From the NCBI GenBank assembly GCA_014529385.2, contig CM043959.1:90734529-90798528 (forward strand): a stretch of DNA of 64,000 nt. Reading direction: 5' to 3'. Source of the DNA: Adiantum capillus-veneris (Eukaryota > Streptophyta > Polypodiopsida > Polypodiales > Pteridaceae). Of this stretch, positions 11,098-21,175 are shown piece by piece. The notes under the pieces are model-generated. The model was not told where the DNA came from, ran no database searches, and worked only from the letters and a program-made list of their open reading frames with translations. Both the position numbers and the translations under genes were made by a program. Position 1 is the first letter of the stretch. Each line of letters begins with the position of its first letter.

Positions 11098-13116
11098 ACC
11101 AATTTCCAAACGGGGGCAAAAAGAAATAATAAGCCCCCAGAAAACAAGGGTTCCAATGAGCCTAAGGGGAAGGATAATGTCCAAAAGTCTCCTAAGGGCA
11201 ACTCCAACAAAGCTAAAGAGAAGGGAGTTTACAAAGGTAAGAATAAACTCTCTCCTAAAGAGCTTGAGCGTTATCGTAAGGATAACCGGTGTTTCAAGTG
11301 CGGCGAACAAGGGCATGCGTACCGCACTTGTCCCCAAAAGAACAACCGTCAAGATCCTCCTAGAGCTTCCTTGGTTGAAATCCAAGAGGAGGAGACTCAC
11401 CAAACTCACCACAAAGGATCTCCTCTATGCCATGCTTGGGGAAAGGTAAGAGAACATGATGCTTTTATTCTCTTTGACCCTGGTTCTACTCACAATTTTA
11501 TATCTATAGAGTTGGCCACCAAGCTAGGAATACAATCCTACGAGATGGGAGATGTCCTACCCGCAGACAGTGCCTTCAAGGGGCAAGAAGCTTCAGTCAC
11601 TCCCTTAATTGGGAAATTGAGGCTTCATGTCCAAGGCTATGTGGACAAAGAGGACTTCTTTATCTCTCCTCTCAAGCATGAGGATGTAATCCTAGGGGCA
11701 CCATGGTTTGACCGCCTGGCTGCCAATGTTAAATTTCTTGAAAGGAGAATCTCCTTTAAGTTCAGGGAAAAAGACATGTATATAGATGCTAAGGAAATGG
11801 GTAACACCATCCCCATTGTACATACACCAGCTTTCAATAATTCAATAAAGAGATCTATTTCCGTGTACATGATTTTTGTTAAAGACTCTCAAAATGAACC
11901 TAATGCTTTAGCAAAAGAAAATAAAAGCAACCAAAAGGAATTAGAGTTATCCAATTTTCTCAAGGGGTTTCAAGATGTTTTTATTGACGACATCCCTTGT
12001 GAGCTACCTCCTAAACGAGGTAATGATGACCATGCAATTGAACTTCTTCCAGGAAGTTCACTGCCTAATAAACCTCCTTATAGAGTTTCTCAAGCTCAAC
12101 AAGAGGAGATTATGCGGCAAGTGCATGAGTTAGTTGAGAAGGGCATGGTTAGGCCTAGCTCATCTCCATTTTTCTCACCTATGCTATTAGTGCAAAAGAA
12201 AGACGGCACATATCGTATGTGTGTCGACTATAGAGCACTGAATAGGATCACTATCAAGAATAGGTTTCCCGTTCCACGGGTAGATGACCTATTTGATAAG
12301 CTACAAGGATCGACCTACTTCAGTAGGGTTGACCTAAAGAGTGGCTATCATCAAATAAGGATAGTTGATCAAGACATTGTAAAGACCACGTTTCGCACTA
12401 CATTTGGTCTTTACGAATACATTGTCATGCCTTTTGGATTGACCAATGCACCAGCCACATTCAACCGCTTGATGGAGAAGCTGTTCAGGCCTCATCGAAC
12501 CTTCACTGGAGTGTTCTTTGATGATATTATCATCTGCTCTAATTCATTGGAGGAACACAAGCAACGCCTCCAGGTAATATTTCAAGTTTTAAGAGAGAAT
12601 AAACTTTATGTTAATCGAAAGAAAAGTGAATTTTTCTTGCAAGAGATTCAATATTTAGGTCACATTATCTCTCAAGATGGCATCCAAATGGATCCATCCA
12701 AGTTAGAGGTAATAAAAGGATGGCCTAAACCAAGGAATCTTCATGAACTAAGAAGCTTTATAGGTATGTGCGCATACTATAGACGCTTCATAGAAAAGTT
12801 CTCACAAATTGCGGGACCATTACATGACCTAACAAAGAAAAGCGCTAGGTATACATGCTCTGCTAAGGAGAACAATGCTTTTGAAAATCTTAAAGAAAAG
12901 CTTATCTCTCAACTTGTGCTTACACTACCGTATCTCTCAAAACCATTTGAGGTCCAATGTGATGCTTGTGGTGATTGCCTTGGAGCTGTTTTTCTTCAAG
13001 AAGGGCACGCCATAGACTATGAGAGCCGAAGGCTCGACCCTGTTGAGCAAGCTCTAGGAATATACGAAAAAGAACTCCTTGCATCCATGGGAATACGGGA
13101 ATATGGACGAAGGTAG
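11098..13116 (+). pseudogene. pol: Pol part 1 of chromovirus copy 1: CCHC, protease, RT, start of RNase H
   Basis: Same frame as gag. A CCHC knuckle CFKCGEQGHAYRTC lies at 11290-11331. The aspartic protease active site reads DPGSTHNF at 11476 (DSGS is commoner). RT spans about 12060-12620, with the catalytic pair in FFDDII at 12520-12525 and QKKDGTYRMCVDYRALN upstream. RNase H begins at about 12940 (FEVQCDACGDCLGAV). Near 13086 a deletion of about 659 bp relative to copy 2 joins ELLA directly to integrase sequence in another frame, and translation ends at 13116. Polyprotein cleavage, reverse transcription and RNA degradation would be the roles of an intact version. Confidence 0.88.
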
Positions 13117-14129
13117 ACATGTTCAATAAACAAGATCATTTTATACCTGTCAAAAAGACTATCAAAGCCCATCAAATGGCAACCCTCTTCATTTCACAAA
13201 TTTTCAAATACCATGGCTTTCCAATGTCCATAGTGTCGGATAGAGATCCTAGAATGACCAGTAATTTCTGGAAGGGTCTCTTTGAGAATTTAGGGACAAG
13301 GCTAAATTTCTCTTCGGCCTATCATCCACAAATGGATGGCCAAAGTGAAATAGCTAACCTAACAATTCTCGATCTACTAAAAGCCTATGTAACGGAAGTA
13401 GATCAAAGATCCCAATGGGAGAAGTACTTACCCTTAGTGGAGTATGCTTACAATAACACTGTACATACTTCCACAGGAAAAGCACCTTTCGAGGTAATTG
13501 AGGGAAGATCAAAAAGTCCCTTGCTACTTAAGGTACATGGGAAGATCTTCGCTGCAGATGAGTATAGCCGAGACCTACAAGAATCTTTCCAAAAGATTAA
13601 GGATGCTATCTCTATCTCACAGCAAAGGCAAAAGGCTGCTGCTGACAAGCACAAAAGAGCCCAAGCCTTTAAAGAAAATGATTGGGTCTTGTTAAAGTTT
13701 CCCAAGGCTCGATTAAGGCACACAACGGGCAAGAATCCTACGGGTCACCAAAAGTACTATGCTAAACTAGCAAAAAGGTACTATGGTCCCTTTCAGATTC
13801 TTAGGCCAATCAATGAGATGGCCTATCAACTCAAGTTGCCCAATCATTGGCTCATACACAATGCTTTTCATGTGAGCCTATTAAAGCCTTACAAAGGAGA
13901 GCCACCTCAAGAACCAACTATTGAAGACCCACCGGAGATCGAGGACCAAGAAGACGTGCTGCAGCCCGAGTCCATTCTCCGACATGAAGCCAAGGTACTA
14001 AGAGGAGGTAAGACTATCCGACGATATCTTATTAAGTTTAAGAATTATCCTCTTGAAGATGCTAGATGGATGCAAGGCATACAATTAAAGGATAACCTAA
14101 ACCTTGTCAATGCTTACAATGCTTCCTAA
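13086..14129 (+). pseudogene. pol: Pol part 2 of chromovirus copy 1: integrase core and chromodomain
   Basis: Frame-shifted remainder of pol after the deletion. It holds the integrase core from HFIPVKKTIKAHQ through IVSDRDPRMTSNFW and AYHPQMDGQSEIANL (second Asp and Glu region), then the GPF/Y-like part (RYYGPFQILRPINEMAYQL). The C-terminus (about 13980-14075) reads RRYLIKFKNYPLEDARW, a chromodomain-like fold used by chromoviruses to target chromatin. The zinc-binding N-terminus and the first catalytic Asp are lost, so the protein cannot be functional. Confidence 0.85.
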
Positions 14130-14491
14130 GAGTAAGCAAATGTACAAAATGTTAAAAATGAACAAAATTTTTGTCTTATAAGACTCTCTTTTTCTTTATT
14201 TGTGCACAAAAATGAAGTAGTATGCATGCTTAGATCAAGTTTGCGGAGACGACGTCTCCCAAACACCAAGTAGAGCTTGTCACTCTACTATGGAAGATTG
14301 ATAGGACTAATGTGCAGACATGCTTGCGGCAGCCTCAGGCTCTCAAGCGCCAAATGGACTAGTCATCCATTGTGGAATGATGTCGTAGGGTAACATAGGG
14401 ATCCTCTACCCGCTAAGAAAAGGACTCATGAACATGCTTTATCTTCTCTACACCATAGTCGAGGACGACTATGATTTCAAGAGAGAGGTAA
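14130..14491 (+). other. 3' non-coding segment with polypurine tract
   Basis: Non-coding DNA between the pol stop and the 3' LTR. The polypurine tract AAGAGAGAGG lies at 14479-14488, just before TGTCATAATAATC. The segment is conserved in copy 2 (51461-51816). Confidence 0.75.
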
Positions 14492-16084
14492 TGTCATAAT
14501 AATCAATATCTAATTCTCCTAAATGATTTTCTCATATTAAACTGATCATTTAATGTGGGGAAGGCCAGGGGAGAAAAAGCTAGAATATTGGTTAAGCTAG
14601 CAAACCGGCCACAATAGGGATCCAAAGGAGGAAAAATTGGGATCCAAAGGGGGGGCCATCTGCAAAAGAGCCATGTGCAACAATGGGCTAAAAAGACCCT
14701 AAGGTTCAGCCCATTAAGACTTCCAAAATGCTAAGGTTCCAAAATTCAAAGGTTGTGTCCAAAGGTCAACCCTAGGGAAAATTGGATGCTTTGTGTGTGC
14801 TCTAAAAGTCTTTGCACATCCCTACATGGGAGGGGGCGAGCCCTAAAGGTAGGGGATGAGAGAGAAAGCCACACACACACACACAGGCTTCCTTTACACA
14901 AAGGGAATGAGGGACACATGTCAGCTCCCTAGGCCAAATGCCCACAAGGTGTGCCCAATTTCTATTGGATGACCCTTGAAGTGGACCAATGAAAATTAAG
15001 CTAGAGAAAATCTAGTTTAATTAATTTAAAAACATTTAATAAAAGAAACCAATGAGAATTAAGTCTCCTAGAAGACTATTGGGCAGTCTCCCAAGGGGTC
15101 CAATGAGCATTCAAGAGCCCCATGGCTTGCCTGATTCCTATTGGCCAGGAGGCAAAGGGGTCCAATGAGAGTTTAGTTTAATTATTTTATTACCTAAAGC
15201 TCTCACAAAAGGGGAAAGGGGGACACATGTTAGAAGGCTATCACTTATGCTGCTTAATTGTAATTGGCTTGACTTGGGGAGGGCCAATGAGGCTTCTGGA
15301 AGAGCATTTAGCAAGAGGGCTCGCCCAAGAGAGAGACGGGGCTGATTTTTCCAAGGCATTATCACACACACACACACACTCACACAAGCTCATGAGTGAA
15401 GAAAGATAAGACTATCTCTTCCCAAGATTTAATGGAGAACTCATCACCTACTCCAAGCTTGTGAGATAGAAGCCTACATCAACACTCTCTTGGCATGTGG
15501 ATGCAAATCCAACCAAGAGCCAAGCTTCAATGCATGCTCATCTCCTCTACCAAGCTAATTACTAAGCTAAGCTATGCTACATATGAGTGATTATGTGAGG
15601 AGATGTACATCTTTCTCGTAAGATACTCCTTCTTCCTCTCAATCTACTCTCATACCCTGCTAGCTCTCACCATCTTCGAAGGTGTGTGAGGTCTTGGGTC
15701 TGAGAAAGGGGATAATTCAAGTTGTGTTTGTTAAGTGTTTTGCTTAGTGCATGAAGCTTCCATCTTCATTGCACTAGCTAGTCTTGAAGGAACACAAAGA
15801 ATTGTATTGTACAATGTCTCTCTTGATGGAAAAAACCATAATACAAAGCCTTTTGGAGGGGGGACCGGCTCCATGAAAATCCGGTCCTCAACTGTTGTCA
15901 ATAGCTTAATTGCTCTCTCTTTTGAAAGTATTGTCGATGCTATCTAACTAGGTGTTATGCTTTTTGTTGCTCTCTCCACCCAAGCACTCTTGTAATTCTC
16001 ATTAGGAATCTACTCTAATGAAATTCCCACTATGTTCATGCTAATTTCCGCTACACATAAGTTATTAGGCCATTAAATGTTACA
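14492..16084 (+). repeat. 3' LTR of chromovirus copy 1
   Basis: 1593 bp, same ends as the 5' LTR, with scattered substitutions and a longer CA run near 14870-14884. It is followed by the right target-site duplication CTTAT at 16085-16089. Confidence 0.92.
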
Positions 16085-16240
16085 CTTATACCCAGGAACA
16101 TGATGAATAGAGGACTTCCTCTCTTCTGTTGCTCGTATCTCTTCTTTGTAGAAACAGAGTAGGGTGTCGTCAACGGAGAAGGAAAATAAAGGAAGGCCAT
16201 CTATCAAGTCATCCCAATCTTATCGGGGTTGGGGGCCTCA
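16085..16240 (+). repeat. TR-GAG LTR 2, part after the chromovirus
   Basis: Begins with the duplicated CTTAT and matches the last part of LTR 1 (from about 4572), ending GGGGGCCTCA. The PBS of unit 2 follows at 16246. Without the insertion, LTR 2 is about 1.86 kb. Confidence 0.8.
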
Positions 16241-16245
16241 TAATT

Positions 16246-16258
16246 GGTATCAAAGCCT
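16246..16258 (+). promoter_or_regulatory. Primer binding site of TR-GAG unit 2
   Basis: TGGTATCAAAGCC a few bases after the LTR end. It fits the initiator tRNA-Met complement with one mismatch. Confidence 0.7.
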
Positions 16259-16484
16259 AGGCTAAAAAGATTAAATTGGTTACTAGCTTTCTCGTGTGTA
16301 TGGTTTTCTATACCCATTACTGACTCGTAGAGATATTACATTATGTCGATTGATGTGTACCATACTTATAGTTGAAACCTCTATTATGTTTTCTCATGGA
16401 GAGATCTTTTATAGACCCCTATATGACATTTTTATGACTATATGAATAGAAGATTGAGTTGTTTTTCTACAAAGAAATTGTTTG

Positions 16485-16790
16485 ACTGGTTAAGTTATGA
16501 AAGTGAGTTTTTTTGGTGGATTGAATGATCCATGACTGGTTAAGTCATGTGATTGGATAACCCATGATTGGTTAATTCATGTGATTGAGATAATCATGAC
16601 TAGCTAAGTCATATGATTGAGTTTTGATGGACTAGATAAGTCATGACTGGTTAAGTCATTTGACTCAGTTTTGATGAACTGGTTAAGTCAAGATTGGCTA
16701 AGTCATGTGATTGAGTTTTAATGCATCGGATAACTAATGATTGGTTAATTCATAAAATTGAGTTGTTAGTGGACTGGATAAGTCCAAGTT
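16485..16790 (+). repeat. Leader minisatellite of TR-GAG unit 2
   Basis: Degenerate repeats of GGTTAAGTCATGTGATTGAG type, homologous to 4985-5235 but with extra copies. Non-coding. Confidence 0.65.
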
Positions 16791-16878
16791 TGAAAAATAC
16801 CCTATTGATTTGAGGTATTATAAACATTGATGTACACTCAAGATAATCCTCGTTTTACTTCTACGTTGGAAACCTTGA

Positions 16879-17575
16879 AATGATGCTATTTATACGGAGA
16901 TTCAGGAGAAGAAGTTTTTGCTCAAACAAATGCAACCACCTTATTTTAAAGGAGAGGTGATGATATTGAGAAAGATGCAAAAGTATGGACTGAAGCTATG
17001 GATGATTATTTCTTTGTTGCAAGGACCACACTTGTAAATCAAGTGATGTTAGGGATGTTTCGTCTCTTAGGAGAAGCGAAATTATGGTGGAAACAACATT
17101 GTCATGACATGGGAGTAATAGAGAACTCTCAGAGTTGGTGGGAAGTCAAACAAGCACTAAAGGAAATATATTTACCCCCTGCCCATGAAGTGATAAAGAT
17201 GAATGAGTTCTTTAGCTTGAAACAATACAGTTTATCATTGGAAGAGTACTACTCAAAATTTGTAAAGCTTAGACATTACGCACCATCAATGACCATAGAG
17301 CAGCACGTAGCTCGCAATTGGAAGCCCTGGAACCTACTACTGTACAAGATTCTTTACTACGATCCAAACCTTTGATGAAGGAACAAGGAATTATTAGGAG
17401 AATTGAACTCAATCAAAGCTTTAGCAATAGACAACCACAAAGAGCTTATGCCGCTAATGCGCAAGATTCTCGACACTTGAATGTTCGATGCTTTGAATGT
17501 GGAGGGTTGGGACATTATCAAAACACTTGTCCACGACTGACTAATGGAGAAACAATAGCAAGTGAAGCAAATTAA
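16879..17575 (+). pseudogene. TR-GAG unit 2 gag relic
   Basis: Codes in pieces for NDAIYTEIQEKK, AMDDYFFVARTT, GEAKLWWKQHCHDMG, SWWEVKQALKEIYLPP and LEEYYSKFVKLRHYAP, a good match to the plant retrotransposon Gag domain. A CCHC knuckle CFECGGLGHYQNTCP follows near 17490-17535. A 1-nt loss near 16952 and a deletion after VAR (near 17315) break the frame; the segment after VAR is still partly present in unit 1 (RFCQGLREPI). No pol follows: the polypurine tract (17665-17673) and LTR 3 come within 100 bp. Confidence 0.75.
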
Positions 17576-18384
17576 GGACCCACCCTTTTGGATATAAGAG
17601 CTAGTGATAAGAGTAGGAGTACTCTCACTTTTTCTTGAGATGAGGACATATCAAATCCCTAATTTGGGGAGATTGTAATGTACCCAAAATTTTTCAATAA
17701 AAGTATTTCATTTACTTTGTAAATATTTAACTTTTTCTTTTTATTAAGCCAAAGTGCATTTTAATGGAACGGTCGGATTGAAAATCGGACTCTAGAACTA
17801 CTAATTATGACCCTTATTCACTTGAAAACAATAGGTTGATGGGAAACTTAAGCCTCAAGACTATATCTAAAGATAAGAGTTGATCTTTTAGAAAAGCTAG
17901 AGAAATTTTAGGAAAGGAGGAGTAATTCTAGAAGAGAAAGAGTAGAAGCAGTACTTTTAGGAAAGAAAGAGTTTTTTTAGAAAAGAGAGAGGAGCAGTTT
18001 AATTTAGAGCTCTTTTCTTGGAAGCCAAGCTTCTTCTTAGAGACCCGAAATCATGCATCGGAATCGTGTCTGCAAAAAAATATAAAATTAATAATAATAA
18101 AACCAGTCACGAACGTGTGCAAACTTATCTCTCTTTGCTTCCCTCTATTCCTAGCTTGTGATTTTGGCCTTGAGAGCCTACGTAAAGACCCCTCTCCCTT
18201 CACTTTGAAGACACACACTCTCAAAAGCGGAAGCTGTGTTGGCTTGACATTGGAGTTACCTTCTCTCCCTCAACCTGTTACCTTTAAGCCTTCTCCAGCT
18301 CCAAGTCTTTCTCTACCATCGTTGTGTTGCCCTTCCAATTCTTGAGTTCTCTTTCTCTCTTTCCCTTTTCTCTACCTCGTTACG

Positions 18385-18693
18385 ATGGCCCCGAAGTGAG
18401 TGACCCAAATCTTGAAGGATGCTCAAGTCGTTCCATATTTAGGGAAAGTGCAAAAGAAGATATCATCTACTCCAGTGATAACTCAAGTGGAGGTATCGAG
18501 TCCGAAAGAAGGCAAAATTGTCCAACCTCAAATACGGGAGGTAATTGAACATGTCGCTAATCCTATAAGACAAATTTATAATTCTACATTGCTATTCATG
18601 TTCACTCGAGAAGCTAAGCATAGGGATTCCCTTAAACCATTCAAAAAATGTGATTCTATCACAAGAAACAAATATGTTTTCATAGATTACTAA
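18385..18693 (+). pseudogene. LTR-internal ORF, longest copy (LTR 3), one nonsense codon
   Basis: MAPK is followed by TGA (codon 5, where LTR 1 has CGA), then the frame stays open to 18693, giving about 102 residues in total. It continues past the point where the LTR 1 and LTR 2 versions shift (EVIEHVANPIRQIYN, then FTREAKHRDSLKPFKK). The C-terminal half is basic. No family recognised. A frame held across three decayed copies suggests it once coded. The alternative is that it is a chance ORF in conserved LTR sequence. Confidence 0.4.
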
Positions 18694-18847
18694 AAGAACT
18701 ATTTGAAAAATTGTCACTATTTGCTAAATTGTTATTGCTTGATAAATTGTTATTGTTTGATAAGTTGATGCTGGTTGATATGAAGGTTTGGTTGATCATG
18801 TTGAAGAATCAAATAAAGAGAAGAATTCTTGGAAGAATATCTTTTGT

Positions 18848-19075
18848 GCCTCGCGGGTGGTTAGCGAGATGATTCCATGGTTAGCGAAGACTAAGCTGAG
18901 GTTATCGGCTCTCTTTTGTTCCTCGTGCTTAGCGGGATGCCTCGCGGGTAGCGAGATGTCTGGCGGATACCAAGATGCCTCGTGGGGTTAGCGGGATGCC
19001 TCGCGGGTAGTGGGACGCCTCGTGGTTAGTGGGATGCCTGGTTGTTAGCAAGATGCCTTGCGGTTAGCGGGATGG
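18848..19075 (+). repeat. GC-rich 19-bp minisatellite in TR-GAG LTR 3
   Basis: Copies of GCCTCGCGGGTAGCGGGAT with variants, homologous to the arrays in LTR 1 and LTR 2. Confidence 0.8.
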
Positions 19076-19722
19076 GGAGGTTGTACAATTCGCAGGTAGT
19101 GAATAAATCCTTTGCAAGGGCTCTGTTAGTTAGACAGAGAAAGTCCGCGGGTAGCGATGAATTCATGAAAATTTTAAAAAGTTAATTAAATAGAGGATTG
19201 TTTTCATTAGGCCTTGTTTGAATTGATTTGGTATTGTTTGAAGAGCTGTATAAAGGAACCTGTACTTGGAATTAATTAAGGAGCACTATTATTATATGTA
19301 AAATAGTGTGGTAGTAATTAGAAAACAAGCTAAAAAATGTGAGTGTGGGATGGAAAGTGGGGGCTATCTCAGGTTGCCAGTCAAGGATGGGTGATCTCGA
19401 TTAGTCGAGAAACTCTCAACTTCCTCTTATTAACAAAAGTGAAATTAGATATTCATTGTGCCAAGAGTCAAGATGTCCAAATATGCGTGTCCTTGAAAGC
19501 TATGGACGGAATTAGTCAGGTACCTTTCACAAGATTACTAGTTAATTTAGACTTAGTCTCATGTCATATTTATGGTTTATGGATAGCGGCCATGCCTCTT
19601 AAATGTGGGGAAAAAGGAATTGTTTATGGATTCTAAATATGTCAATGGGTTTCCATCTTTACGATAGGAAGTAGATTATTAGAATCTTTGATTGATCGAC
19701 ATAGCTTGTGGTGTATGACCCT

Positions 19723-20434
19723 CACACACTCACACAATCTCATGTGTGAAGAAAGAGAAGACTATCTCTTCCCAAGATTTAATGGAGAGCTCATCACCTA
19801 CTCCAAGCTTGTGAGATAGAAGCCTACATCAACACACTCTTGGCATGTGGATGCAAATCCAACCAAGAGCCAAGCTTCAATGTATGCTCATCTCCTCTAC
19901 CAAGCTAATTACTAAGCTAAAGCTATGCTAATATGAGTGATTATGTGAGGAGATGTACATCTTTCTCGTAAGATACTCCTTCTTCCTCTCAATCTACTCT
20001 CATACCCTGCTAGCTCTCACCATCTTCAAAGGTGTGTGAGGTCTTGGGTCTGAGAACGGGGATAATTAAAGTTGTGTTTGCTAAGTGTTTTGATTAGTGC
20101 ATGAAGCTTTCATCTTCATTGCACTAGCTAGTCTTGAAGGAACACAAAGAATTGTATTGTACAATGTCTCTCTTGATGGGAGAAACCATAATACAAAGCC
20201 TTTTGGAGGAGGGACCGGCTCCATGAAAATCCGGTCCTCAACTGTTGTCAATAGCTTTATTTCTCTCTCGTTTGAAAGTATTGTTGATGCTATCTAACTA
20301 GGTGTTATGCTTTTTGTTGCTCTCTCCACCCAAGCACTCTTGTAATTCTCATTAGGAATCTATTCTAATGAAATGCCCACTATGTTCATGCTAATTTCCG
20401 CTACACACAAGTTATTAGGCCATTAAATGTTACA
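19723..20434 (+). mobile_element. Truncated chromovirus LTR
   Basis: Matches the last 710 bp or so of the chromovirus LTR, starting at its internal CA run (CACACACTCACACAA) and ending CATTAAATGTTACA. There is no target-site duplication on the right (GCTTT follows). It is therefore a deletion product rather than a clean solo LTR. Confidence 0.85.
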
Positions 20435-20904
20435 GCTTTTAATCGTCAGTTTGGTGTGCCAGTTTTAAAGTTCTGTACATATGCTTTTAGCCGAACGTAA
20501 ATGTTTGACAAGGGGGCTGGGCAATGATGCTGCAGCTAATGTTGGTCTAAGCTAGGGAATGGTCTATGCTAGGTAGAGACAGCAGGAAAGTGCAGTGCAA
20601 AAGGCTAGGGAAAGTGCCAAGATCCTGGGCAGCCAAAGGATAGAGGAAGTCTATGCACCATGTGTTTTTTTAGGCCAAAAGAGCTTCTGTATGGTCCAGA
20701 TGGGATAGCAGATGAAGGTGCCAAAATGCCAAGTCAGTGTTGTAGAATGTAGTGTTCAGTGTGCTCTAGAAGCCAATCCAGACAGCTCACCAAACAGAGC
20801 CCTGGTGATGAAGATATTGCAGTTTAAAGGTAGAGTGTGTAGCAAATCCCCAACGGGTAGGGAAGCTAGGGACTGGTGGCTCAGGCAGGTGTCGATAGAT
20901 ACAT
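20435..20904. other. Non-coding flank, origin unknown
   Basis: No convincing gene. An ORF at 20712-21173 (153 codons) has no recognisable motif and overlaps a dispersed repeat, so I do not call it a gene. Confidence 0.35.
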
Positions 20905-21175
20905 GTGTAGTGCTTGAGTTGTGGACCATGCTAGTCTTCTCGGATTGCGGATTGGAGCTCTGGTTAGCAAGTTATGATGATTTGAAGATTTTTTGGGGGC
21001 TAGGTTTGAGCCCACTTGTTCGCATCAGAGAATGCACCATGTGGCATCTTTTTGGCCTTGCCAAGGATCCTGAAGATAGTTTGCATCATGTAGAGCTAGC
21101 ACAAATTGACATCTCGTCAATCGGGTTCTTGGTCAGCGAGATACAGCAGGATGAAGTTGGGAGTTGGTGTTAATG
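20905..21175 (+). repeat. Dispersed repeat, copy A
   Basis: Shares ordered short motifs with 58047-58330 and 49785-49865: GTGCTTGAGT, GGATTGGAGCTCTGGTTAGCAAG, GGGGGCTAGGTTTG, and a final GACATCTCGTCAATCGG block. The order and spacing are kept while the bases have diverged. Nature of the repeat unknown. Confidence 0.5.

Larger units (their letters stand above)
7845..16084 (+). mobile_element. Chromovirus-like Ty3/gypsy retrotransposon, copy 1 (8240 bp)
   Basis: Complete structure: TSD CTTAT, 5' LTR (7845-9427), PBS, gag-pol, polypurine tract (14479-14488), 3' LTR (14492-16084), TSD. Domain order is Gag, CCHC, protease, RT, RNase H (partial), integrase, chromodomain, which places it in Ty3/gypsy with a chromovirus-like end. 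It is inactive: a TGA interrupts gag at 11095-11097, and a 659-bp internal deletion near 13086 removes most of RNase H and the integrase N-terminus. The LTRs differ at many sites and by 10 bp in length, so this copy looks older than the copy at 49866-57979. Confidence 0.92.
2453..19722 (+). mobile_element. Tandem array of TR-GAG-like LTR retrotransposon (LTR-gag-LTR-gag-LTR)
   Basis: Three related long LTRs (starting 2453, 6137 and 17674 with TGTTATGTACCC or TGTAATGTACCC) alternate with two short internal regions. Each internal region has a PBS-like site resembling the initiator tRNA-Met complement (TGGTATCAAAGCC at 16246; TGGAATCAAAGCC at 4741), a leader and a gag relic with a CCHC knuckle. 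About 90 bp after each gag stop comes a purine tract, and then the next LTR. No protease, RT, RNase H or integrase fits in the 1.40- and 1.43-kb internal regions, which matches the TR-GAG type of non-autonomous element. Adjacent units share an LTR, as expected from unequal or LTR-LTR recombination. The array is interrupted at 7845-16084 by a chromovirus. Confidence 0.8.
17674..19722 (+). repeat. TR-GAG LTR 3, 3'-truncated
   Basis: Starts TGTAATGTACCCAAAAT. It retains the 420-bp segment missing from LTR 2, the small ORF and the 19-bp minisatellite. It ends at GTGTATGACCCT, within a few bases of the place where the chromovirus entered LTR 2, and there joins a chromovirus LTR fragment. Confidence 0.75.

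Noticed and set aside
20712-21173. 153-codon ORF
   Set aside because: No domain and it overlaps the dispersed repeat; copy C shows no equivalent frame.
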